Shown here: positions 57,892 to 64,000 of the stretch, one piece after another | Numbering within the stretch: the first letter of the stretch is position 1 | Layout of the letters: each line of letters starts with the position of its first letter | Assembly (NCBI RefSeq): GCF_022288725.1 | Contig: NZ_JAKNTA010000005.1 | Location: 223,658-287,657 of the forward strand | Length of the DNA stretch: 64,000 nt | Direction: 5' to 3' | From: Kitasatospora sp. A2-31 | GTDB taxonomy: Bacteria; Actinomycetota; Actinomycetes; Streptomycetales; Streptomycetaceae | Notes under the pieces: generated by a model | What the model was told of the DNA's origin: nothing | Seen by the model: only the letters and a program-made list of their open reading frames with translations | The model's database searches: none | Translations under genes and position numbers: made by a program

Positions 57892-59043
57892 ATGCGCCGT
57901 GCCGCGGCCGCCGTCGCACTGCTGCTCGGAATGGTCCCGCTCGCCGCCTGCGGTCCCGACGACCCCGACCCGGCCCCCGCCAAGGCGGCCGACGCAGCCC
58001 CGGCGCCCACCGCCGCGCCCACCGGCGCCACCACAACCGCCGCGTCCCCCGGGACCGGCACGCCGAGCGGTGCCGCGGCCGCGCCCCGCCCGGACGGCAG
58101 CATCACCGTGGCCTTCGCCGGCGACGTCCACTTCGAGGGCCGGACGGAAGCCCGGCTCGCCGTGAAGGCCCCCGAGCAGGCGCTCGGCCCGATCGCGCAG
58201 ACGCTGGCCGACGCCGACCTCTCGGTCCTCAACCTGGAGACCGCGATCACCGAGCGCGGCGCCCCCGAGCCGAAGACCTACACCTTCCGCACCTCGCCCA
58301 AGGCCCTCGGCGTCCTCAAGGACTCCGGCGTCGACGTCGTCTCGATGGCCAACAACCACGCGGTGGACTTCGGTGCCGACGGCCTCGCCGACACCCTCGC
58401 CGCCAAGGAGTCCTCGCCGATCCCGGTCGTCGGCTTCGGCCGCAACGCCAAGGAGGCGTACGCGCCGTACGTCACCACGGTCCGCGGGGTGAAGGTCGCC
58501 GTGGTCGCGGCCAGCCAGGTCGAGGACCTCACCAACCAGAAGTGGCGCGCCGGTGCCGACAAGCCGGGCATCGCCTCGGCCCTGGACGTTCCTGCCCTGG
58601 TCAAGGCGGTGGAGGCGGCCAAGAAGCAGGCTCCCGCGGTGCTCGTCTACCTGCACTGGGGCGAGGAGGGCAAGGCCTGCCCGACCGGAGCCCAGACCGC
58701 CGTCGCGAAGAAGCTCGCGGCGGCCGGCGCCACCGCCGTGGTCGGCACGCACGCCCACACCATGCTCGGCTCGGGCATGCTCGGGAACACCTACGTCGGC
58801 TACGGTTTCGGGAACTTCCTCTGGTACGGGACGTCCAACTACGCCTTCTCCAACGAGACCGGCGTCACCACGCTGACCGTCTCCAAGGAGGGGAAGGTCA
58901 CCGGCGAGAGCTTCGCCCCGGCGACCGTCGACGACCGGGGCGTGCCCGTCCCGCAGACCGGCGCCGCCGCCGAGGCCGCGCTCAAGCGCCGCGACGGCCT
59001 GCGCGGCTGTACCGGCCTGGCCCCGGCACCCGCCGCGCACTGA
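57892..59043 (+). CDS. CapA family lipoprotein
   Basis: 383 residues. ATG 57892 follows GGGGGGAAC, the signal peptide ends in a lipobox LAAC (Cys20), and an Ala/Thr/Pro-rich linker leads to a CapA/metallophosphatase-like domain. That domain has VAFAGDVHFEGR, LSVLNLETAITERG, VVSMANNHAVDFG, YLHWGEEG and VVGTHAHTMLGSG, preserving the family's Asp/His/Asn metal-site pattern. CapA proteins are linked to poly-gamma-glutamate synthesis, but streptomycete copies are mostly uncharacterised surface enzymes. It overlaps the convergent zinc-ribbon gene by 62 bp. Confidence 0.9.
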   Translation: MRRAAAAVALLLGMVPLAACGPDDPDPAPAKAADAAPAPTAAPTGATTTAASPGTGTPSGAAAAPRPDGSITVAFAGDVHFEGRTEARLAVKAPEQALGPIAQTLADADLSVLNLETAITERGAPEPKTYTFRTSPKALGVLKDSGVDVVSMANNHAVDFGADGLADTLAAKESSPIPVVGFGRNAKEAYAPYVTTVRGVKVAVVAASQVEDLTNQKWRAGADKPGIASALDVPALVKAVEAAKKQAPAVLVYLHWGEEGKACPTGAQTAVAKKLAAAGATAVVGTHAHTMLGSGMLGNTYVGYGFGNFLWYGTSNYAFSNETGVTTLTVSKEGKVTGESFAPATVDDRGVPVPQTGAAAEAALKRRDGLRGCTGLAPAPAAH

Positions 59044-59395
59044 CCTCCGCCCGCAGCTCGTCCAGGTCCCGCGTGGTCAGGGCCTCGGCCACCGGCACCC
59101 CGCCGCCTCGCACCAGGGCCAGCCGCTCCCGCACCTGACGCGGGGTCCGCGGACGCCACCCGGGGCCGTAGCAGCAGCGCGAGTGGAACGTCACCCCGGC
59201 GGCCAGGACCGCCGTCAGCGCCCGCCACCCGGCGTCGTCCCGCTTCCGCGGGACGGCCAGGTCCTGTCCGGCGTCGATCAACTCGCCGCGGCAGTACGGG
59301 CACCGGTCCCGCCCGGGGGCGGGACGCCGCTTCCACGACGCCCGGCAGGGCGGGCAGACGAAGTGACGGCGGGTGGTCCGGGGGCGGATGCACAT
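58982..59395 (-). CDS. zinc-ribbon-like protein, unknown function
   Basis: 137 residues, ATG 59395 (MCIRPRTTRRHFVCPPC). Two CxxC pairs (CPPC and CPYC) in the first 40 residues form a zinc-ribbon-like knuckle. A second motif, FHSRCCYGPGWRPRTPRQVRERLA, follows. The family is common in streptomycetes and often misnamed deoxyxylulose-phosphate synthase; nothing here supports that name. The stop lies inside the convergent capA-like gene. Confidence 0.75.
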   Translation of the reverse strand: MCIRPRTTRRHFVCPPCRASWKRRPAPGRDRCPYCRGELIDAGQDLAVPRKRDDAGWRALTAVLAAGVTFHSRCCYGPGWRPRTPRQVRERLALVRGGGVPVAEALTTRDLDELRAEVSARRVPGPGRYSRAGRRGA

Positions 59396-59580
59396 GCGGC
59401 CACGGTAGAAGGCCGGCCGTTCCGCGGCACCCGGTTTTCCGGGGCGGTGCCGGTGGCGCCGGACCGCGGCCGCGGCGCCGGGCGCCGCTACAGTGACCCC
59501 ATGCCGGGCAGCCCGGCCTCCGGGACGGCCCGGACGGGCCGGCGGGCAGGTCCCGGGAGCGCCGCCGAGGAGGCCGTGAG

Positions 59581-60156
59581 GTGATCGAGGCCGAGCTGAA
59601 GGCCGTGGTGCGGGAGCCGCGTGCGGTGCTGCGCCGGCTGGAGGCGGCACACGGGCCGGGGCGCTCCGAGGTGTACCGGGACACCTACTACGACGCGCCG
59701 GACGGCGGACTCATGGGCGCCGACCGGGAGCTGCGGATCCGGGTGGTGGAGGGCGCGGACGGGGGGAGCCGCACGCTGCTCACCTACAAGGGCGCCCGGG
59801 TGGACGCCGCCTCCGGGTCCAAGCCCGAGCAAGAGACCGAGGTGGCAGACGTCCGGGCCGCGCACGGGATCGTACGCGGCCTCGGGTTCGTCCGGCGGCT
59901 CGCGTTCGAGAAGCGCTGCCGCACCTACGCGTTCGGGTACGAGGGCCGGCGGATGCTGGCGACCCTGGTCCGGGTGGCGCGGCTGGACGGGGTCTTCCTG
60001 GAGGTGGAGACCGCCGTCGAGGCGGTGGAGGGGCTGCCGGCCGCGCTCGCCGACGTCCGCCGGGTGATGGCCGAACTCGGTGTGGAGGACGGGGACCTCA
60101 CCACCGAGCTGTACACCGATGCGGTGGCCCGCCAGGAGGGCCGGCCGGACCGCTGA
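59581..60156 (+). CDS. CYTH domain protein
   Basis: A 191-residue CYTH/triphosphate-tunnel protein with the N-terminal ExExK signature (EAELK) and tunnel residues RELRIRVV, LLTYKGARV, EQETEV, FEKRCRTYAF, FLEVETAVE and ELYTDA. Related enzymes are class IV adenylate cyclases (CyaB) and inorganic triphosphatases; the member cannot be decided from sequence. GTG start at 59581. A preceding reading frame is Pro/Arg-rich and not supported. Confidence 0.9.
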   Translation: MIEAELKAVVREPRAVLRRLEAAHGPGRSEVYRDTYYDAPDGGLMGADRELRIRVVEGADGGSRTLLTYKGARVDAASGSKPEQETEVADVRAAHGIVRGLGFVRRLAFEKRCRTYAFGYEGRRMLATLVRVARLDGVFLEVETAVEAVEGLPAALADVRRVMAELGVEDGDLTTELYTDAVARQEGRPDR

Positions 60157-60252
60157 GGTGCGGTGCGGTCCAGGCTCCCCGGCGGCCCGTCCCCGTTTCC
60201 TCGGGGGCCGTCCCCGCCTGTCCCCGACGGTCGGCCGGCCCGGGCTCCGGCC

Positions 60253-60954
60253 TCAGCCCTTGTGGTCGGCCTCGCCGTGCTTCCAGTAGCCCTTCGTCTG
60301 CACGTGCTCGCGGGGGAGCGCCCAGTCGGTGAGGAGGTGGCGGCGTACGGCGGCGACGGCACCGGCCTCGCCGGCCAGCCAGGCGTGGGTCCCGGCGGGC
60401 ACGTCCACGGTGCGGACGGTGTGGGCGAGCAGTCCGCCCTTGGGGTGGGCGGTGCCCGCCCGGGGCAGCCAGGTGGTGGTGAGCTCGGCGGCGGTGTCGA
60501 CGGGCAGGGCGTCGGCCGGTTCGGCCACCTCGAAGTAGGCGGACACCCTTGTGCCGGCCGGGAGTTGCTCCAGGATGGTGAAGGCGGCGGGCAACGCGCT
60601 CTCGTCGGCGGCGAGGAGGACGTGGGCGGCGCCGTCGAAGCCGGGTCGCCGACCGCGCGGGCCGGCCAGCCGGATCGGTTCGCCCGGGCGGGCCCGCGCG
60701 GCCCAGCGGGCGGCCGGCCCGTTGCCGTGCAGGACGAAGTCGATGTCCACCTCCCCCTCGGCCGGCCGGTGACGACGGATGGTGTAGGCCCGGGACGCAC
60801 CGTCCGGGGTCGCCAACTTGACCCACTGGGTGGGGTGTTCGATCGAAAGCCTGGCCAGCTCGGGGCCGGCCAGGGTGAGCCGGAGGAGGGTGGAGGTCAG
60901 CGGGGCAACCGCGGTGACCTCGACGTCGAAGGTCGGACGGGGGCGCTTGAACAT
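60253..60954 (-). CDS. siderophore-interacting protein (ViuB/YqjH-like)
   Basis: A 233-residue FAD-dependent ferric-siderophore reductase type protein. The FAD-binding domain (about 1-110) has SRAYTIRRHRPAEGEVDIDFVLHGNGPAARWAA, and the NAD(P)H-interacting domain has HVLLAADESALPAAFTILEQLPAG and WLAGEAGAVAAVRRHL. It ends YWKHGEADHKG, as in the family. It would release iron from imported siderophores in the cytoplasm. ATG 60954. It lies 2.3 kb from the iron-box-controlled entA/dhbA-like gene, so both may serve catechol siderophores. Confidence 0.9.
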   Translation of the reverse strand: MFKRPRPTFDVEVTAVAPLTSTLLRLTLAGPELARLSIEHPTQWVKLATPDGASRAYTIRRHRPAEGEVDIDFVLHGNGPAARWAARARPGEPIRLAGPRGRRPGFDGAAHVLLAADESALPAAFTILEQLPAGTRVSAYFEVAEPADALPVDTAAELTTTWLPRAGTAHPKGGLLAHTVRTVDVPAGTHAWLAGEAGAVAAVRRHLLTDWALPREHVQTKGYWKHGEADHKG

Positions 60955-61010
60955 GGTCGCTCCAGAGCCGGCCCGGGCATGACGCGGGCCGGAGGTGGGA
61001 GGGGAAGGGA

Positions 61011-61721
61011 TCAGCGCGCGGGCTGCTGGTCGAGCTGCTGGTCGAGCAGCGCGTCGACGAACGCGGCGTCGAGCGGGCGGCGCAGCACCAGGGCGCGGTG
61101 GTAGAGCGGGGCGAGGACGGCGTCGAGGACGGCGGCGGCCCGGTCGTCGTCGGCGAGGCCCAGGCAGCTTCGGACGTGCGCGACGTCCCGGGCACGGAGC
61201 TCGTCGAGAAAGCCGCTGTGCAGCAACTCCGCCGTCCGCGGGTCGAGTTGTGCGTGGCCGAGGAGCGCCTGGAGGACCCGGCCGGCCGGCTCCTCGCCGA
61301 GGAAGGTCGCGAAGCGGTGGACGTACGCGCGCACGTCCGCGGGGCTTGACGGGTGCTCGGGCCAGCCGAGGGCGGAGCCGGCGTCCAGGACGAGGTTGTC
61401 GAAGAGGATGTCGACCTTGGACTTCCACCAGCGGTAGATCGTCTGCTTGGCGACCCCGGCCGCAGCGGCGATGCCCTCGATGGTGAGGCCCTCGAAGCCG
61501 TACTCGACCAGGAGGTCGTCCGCGGCGTTCAGCACGGCCAGGCGCGCGGCCTCGCTCCGGCGGCTGCCGGCGCTGCGGCCGCCGACGGCGGTGCTGCCGG
61601 CGCTCCGGGCGTTCCCGGTGGCGGGGCTGGGCTGGGCGGCGATGGCTCTGGCGTCCTCGTGGGCGAGCCGTGCGGGGCGTACGGGGTTCGCACGGCGGTC
61701 GGGCAGGTCGGTCCGGGCCAT
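61011..61721 (-). CDS. TetR family transcriptional regulator
   Basis: A 236-residue TetR regulator. A disordered ~50-residue N-terminus precedes AVLNAADDLLVEYGFEGLTIEGIAAAAGVAKQTIYRWWKSKVDILF (helix-turn-helix). The C-terminal domain has a Gln/Leu-rich repeat end (DALLDQQLDQQPAR). It follows the MFS gene by 15 bases in one operon whose promoter region holds two identical palindromes, so it probably represses its own operon. Confidence 0.92.
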   Translation of the reverse strand: MARTDLPDRRANPVRPARLAHEDARAIAAQPSPATGNARSAGSTAVGGRSAGSRRSEAARLAVLNAADDLLVEYGFEGLTIEGIAAAAGVAKQTIYRWWKSKVDILFDNLVLDAGSALGWPEHPSSPADVRAYVHRFATFLGEEPAGRVLQALLGHAQLDPRTAELLHSGFLDELRARDVAHVRSCLGLADDDRAAAVLDAVLAPLYHRALVLRRPLDAAFVDALLDQQLDQQPAR

Positions 61722-61736
61722 CCTCTCACGCCCCGC

Positions 61737-63047
61737 TCACGACGCCTCGGGGGCACCGGCCGCCGACCGCGCCCGGTGGCGGAGCAGTCCACCCGCGACC
61801 ACGAGCGCGAGCGCCGCGACCAGCGCGCTGAACGTGACACCGGCCGTGCGCAGGTCGGTGGCCTGGATCAGGACGCCGACGCCGACCACCGGCACCGAGA
61901 GCATCGTGTAGAGGACGGCGAAGAAGGTGGAGATCGCCTCGCCGCGCCGCTGCGGTGCGACGCCGTTGTTCACCGTGCCGAGCCCGGTGCCGACGGCGGT
62001 GCCGGTGGCGAGACCGTTGACGCAGGCGCCGATCAGCAGCGGCGCCAGCGTGGAGGTGAGCAGTGCGGTGGCGATCAGCGCGGACGCCAGGACCAGGCCG
62101 GCGCACGCCATCGGCAGCGCGCGGGGACCGGGCAGCACCCGGGCGAGCAACTGGCCCACGGCGGTGCTGGCGAACGCCAGGCAGACGACCAGGCCGGTGA
62201 GCGCGGGGCTGTGCACGTCCAGGACGGTGGCCAGGAAGAGGCCGCTGACCGAGGTCAGCACGCCGAGCACGGCGAAGCCCGAGCCGCCGGTGAGCGCCGC
62301 GCGCAGGAAGGCGGGGCGGATGTCGGCCGGGACGCGCAGCCGCTGGAAGCGCAGGCGGAAGCCCGCCGGGGAGCTCACGGTCTCGGGCACGGCCGGGAGG
62401 GCGATCAAGGCCACGGCGGTCAGGGCGAGCGTCACCGTCCACGGCAGGCGCAGCGGTGCGTCGGTGTCGACCCAGGTGGTCAGCAGGCCGGAGAGCAGGG
62501 TGCCGCCGGCCAGGCCGCCCATGTTGGCGGCGAGCGCGACGGTCTGGGCGCGCAGGCGTCGCTCGGGCGGGGCGAGGTCGAGCAGTGCGGCGGTCGCGGC
62601 GCCGGTGATCAGGGCGGCGGCGAGGCCGGAGAGGACGCGGGCGGCGAGCAGCCAGGGCAGTGAGTCGGCGGCCTCGAAGAGTCCGGCGGCGCCGGCGGCG
62701 AGCAGCAGGGCGCCGGCCAGGACGGGGCGGCGGCCGATCTCGTCGGAGAGTCGGCCGAGCGTGAGCAGGCCGGCGACGACGCCGAGGGCGTACACCGCGA
62801 AGATCACCGTGACGGTGAACGGCGAGAAGCCGAAGGCGTGTTGGTAGAGCGGGTAGAGCGGGGTCGGGACGGTGGTGCCGGCCATGGTCACCCAGAAGGC
62901 GAGGGCGACGGCGGCCCGGGCCAGCGGGTCGGTGCGGGGCGGCACGGTGGCCGGGACGGGGGCGCCGGAGGGGGTCGGCGACCCGGGCGGCGTCGGCCCG
63001 GCGGCCTCGGGTGCCGGGCCGGTGCGGGGCGGCGGGGTGGTGGTCAC
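61737..63047 (-). CDS. MFS transporter, drug-efflux type
   Basis: A 436-residue major facilitator with about 12 membrane helices and the motif LGRLSDEIGRRPVLAGALLL between helices 2 and 3. The start is GTG 63047 after GAGGAGTCCT; the much longer frame upstream runs antisense to the entA/dhbA-like gene and is rejected. Co-transcribed with the TetR regulator, it is likely an inducible efflux pump. Confidence 0.92.
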   Translation of the reverse strand: MTTTPPPRTGPAPEAAGPTPPGSPTPSGAPVPATVPPRTDPLARAAVALAFWVTMAGTTVPTPLYPLYQHAFGFSPFTVTVIFAVYALGVVAGLLTLGRLSDEIGRRPVLAGALLLAAGAAGLFEAADSLPWLLAARVLSGLAAALITGAATAALLDLAPPERRLRAQTVALAANMGGLAGGTLLSGLLTTWVDTDAPLRLPWTVTLALTAVALIALPAVPETVSSPAGFRLRFQRLRVPADIRPAFLRAALTGGSGFAVLGVLTSVSGLFLATVLDVHSPALTGLVVCLAFASTAVGQLLARVLPGPRALPMACAGLVLASALIATALLTSTLAPLLIGACVNGLATGTAVGTGLGTVNNGVAPQRRGEAISTFFAVLYTMLSVPVVGVGVLIQATDLRTAGVTFSALVAALALVVAGGLLRHRARSAAGAPEAS

Positions 63048-63078
63048 AGGACTCCTCGGGAGTGGATCAGCGAAAGTG

Positions 63079-63094
63079 GACGCAACGTTGCGTC
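63079..63094. promoter_or_regulatory. TetR operator, copy 1
   Basis: GACGCAACGTTGCGTC, a perfect 16-bp palindrome, 31 bases upstream of the MFS start. Confidence 0.82.
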
Positions 63095-63123
63095 TCCTTA
63101 CCTCGGTCGGGACGCTAGCACTG

Positions 63124-63139
63124 GACGCAACGTTGCGTC
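63124..63139. promoter_or_regulatory. TetR operator, copy 2
   Basis: An identical GACGCAACGTTGCGTC with identical flanking bases (TG before, T after), 45 bp centre-to-centre from copy 1. Confidence 0.82.
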
Positions 63140-63244
63140 TACTCTCGTCGGCGTCCCTGGCGCCGGGCCGAGAACGGCTCGGCATGGGCCAGTTGACGGC
63201 GTCGCAGGAGCTGCGCGACCCCTCGGCGCGCCCGAACACCTGTG

Positions 63245-63263
63245 TTAGGTTAGGCTTGCCTAA
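63245..63263. promoter_or_regulatory. IdeR/DmdR iron box
   Basis: TTAGGTTAGGCTTGCCTAA matches the actinobacterial iron-box consensus TTAGGTTAGGCTAACCTAA at 17 of 19 positions. It lies 25 bases before the entA/dhbA-like start, so iron-loaded IdeR/DmdR should repress that gene. Confidence 0.92.
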
Positions 63264-63288
63264 TGTTGCTGGTCGGAGGGGATTTCCT

Positions 63289-64000
63289 GTGCTGCAGTCG
63301 GAATTGGTCGGCACCACCGCCGTGGTGACGGGCGCCGGGCAGGGCATCGGCGCCGCCGTGGTGCGGGCGCTCTCCGCCGCGGGGGCCGCCGTCGCGGCGG
63401 TCGACCGCAACCCGGGCCCGCTCGCCGCGCTGGTGGAGGAGCTCGGCGGTTCCGTCCGCCCGTACGTGCTCGACGTCACCGACGCGGCGGCCGTGGAGTC
63501 CACCGTGGAGCTGATCGAACGCCGACTCGGCTCGATCGGAGTCCTGGTGAACGTCGCCGGGATCCTGCGGACGTCGCCCGCCGTCGAGCTCTCCGACCAG
63601 GACTGGGCGGACACCTTCGCCGTCAACAGCACCGGCGTCTTCCACACCTGCCGGGCGGTCGGCGGCCGGATGGCGGCGCGCGGCTCGGGGTCGATCGTCA
63701 CCGTCGGGTCCAACGCCGCCGGGGTGCCGCGCGCCGGCATGGCCGCCTACGCGGCCTCCAAGGCGGCGGCCACCATGTTCACCCGCTGTCTGGGCCTGGA
63801 GCTGGCCCGCTCCGGCGTGCGCTGCAACATCGTCTCGCCCGGTTCCACCGACACCGAGATGCAGCGCGCGCTCTGGGGCGACGACGCCGAGGCCGCCGAA
63901 CGGCGGGTCGTCGACGGTGATCCGGCCGGCTGGCGGGTGGGCATCCCGCTCGGCCGGATCGCCCAACCCGCCGACGTCGCGGAGGCGGTGGCCTTCCTGG
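63289..64000 (+). CDS. dhbA: 2,3-dihydro-2,3-dihydroxybenzoate dehydrogenase, partial
   Basis: 237 codons are visible and the gene continues beyond the right edge. GTG 63289 follows GGAGGGG with 7-base spacing. The protein is an SDR (VVTGAGQGIGAAVV, VNVAGILRTSP, SNAAGVPRAGMAAYAASKAA) with the EntA/DhbA-specific NIVSPGSTDTEMQRALWG and GIPLGRIAQPADVA. It oxidises 2,3-dihydro-2,3-dihydroxybenzoate to 2,3-dihydroxybenzoate with NAD+, an early step in catechol siderophore synthesis. The upstream iron box fits iron-repressed expression. Confidence 0.93.
   Translation, partial: MLQSELVGTTAVVTGAGQGIGAAVVRALSAAGAAVAAVDRNPGPLAALVEELGGSVRPYVLDVTDAAAVESTVELIERRLGSIGVLVNVAGILRTSPAVELSDQDWADTFAVNSTGVFHTCRAVGGRMAARGSGSIVTVGSNAAGVPRAGMAAYAASKAAATMFTRCLGLELARSGVRCNIVSPGSTDTEMQRALWGDDAEAAERRVVDGDPAGWRVGIPLGRIAQPADVAEAVAFL

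Noticed and set aside
58982..59395. Deoxyxylulose-5-phosphate synthase annotation often attached to this family
   Set aside because: The protein is 137 residues with a zinc-ribbon start and no thiamine-diphosphate domain.
61737..63740. 667-residue version of the MFS protein
   Set aside because: The extension beyond 63047 crosses the operators and runs antisense to the dhbA-like gene. GTG 63047 has a good ribosome binding site.
1..64000. Prophage, integrative element or insertion sequence
   Set aside because: No integrase, transposase, terminal inverted repeats or phage structural genes were found. The single tRNA-like gene has no adjacent integrase.

Overview
The window is very GC-rich, with GTG/TTG starts, dense GTGA/ATGA stop-start overlaps and long Pro/Ala/Gly-rich tails. 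It contains a complete conservon (cvnA-D), Scr1-type HTH plus DUF397 pairs and a GGDEF-EAL membrane protein. Together these point to a chromosomal segment of a Streptomyces or Kitasatospora relative (Streptomycetaceae). No transposase, phage gene, rRNA or CRISPR array was seen. One atypical tRNA-like gene lies at 29.4 kb.

Layout: 0-10.7 kb is mostly ordinary accessory metabolism: a divergent SDR/LysR pair, TerD, an FAD monooxygenase divergent from a FadH-like flavin oxidoreductase with PadR, two secreted or unknown proteins, and an HNH nuclease whose N-terminus resembles the head domain of ScoMcrA. At 10.9-14.1 kb is a membrane GGDEF-EAL protein. At 14.4-19.8 kb is a three-gene, translationally coupled operon: an NRPS-like protein (MbtH-like, adenylation, carrier, thioester reductase), an Aat-type aminoacyl-tRNA transferase homologue, and a serine hydrolase with beta-lactamase motifs but no signal peptide. 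This is one of the two strongest candidates for an undescribed pathway. The conservon follows (19.9-24.6 kb). Next come a large secreted repeat protein, a decayed chimeric copy of its tail, the tRNA-like gene, and an Scr1/DUF397/ATPase regulatory island (29.7-31.9 kb).

The second strong candidate lies at 35.7-45.3 kb: a ribosome- and NRPS-independent peptide pathway. A leftward pair (tyrosine phosphatase, single ATP-grasp ligase) and an MFS exporter lie beside a rightward operon of [2Fe-2S] ferredoxin, PF10014-type 2OG-Fe(II) dioxygenase, xylose-isomerase-like TIM barrel, SHMT/transaldolase-like PLP enzyme and an 831-residue tandem ATP-grasp protein. The operon has a good TTGACA/TAGCGT promoter and ends at a perfect hairpin. 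Three ATP-grasp domains plus amino-acid-tailoring enzymes suggest a small modified peptide.

The right part holds an imine-reductase-like gene with a textbook MerR operator and a leaderless start. A branched-chain-amino-acid-type ABC system follows (fused LivHM, LivG, LivF with Walker A Lys to Arg, a divergent binding protein and lipoprotein). Then come a PP2C phosphatase, MarR, M48 protease, CapA-like lipoprotein, CYTH protein and a siderophore-interacting protein. The window closes with a TetR/MFS pair behind two identical 16-bp palindromes, and the start of an iron-box-controlled entA/dhbA-like gene that runs off the right edge, probably the first gene of a catechol siderophore cluster.
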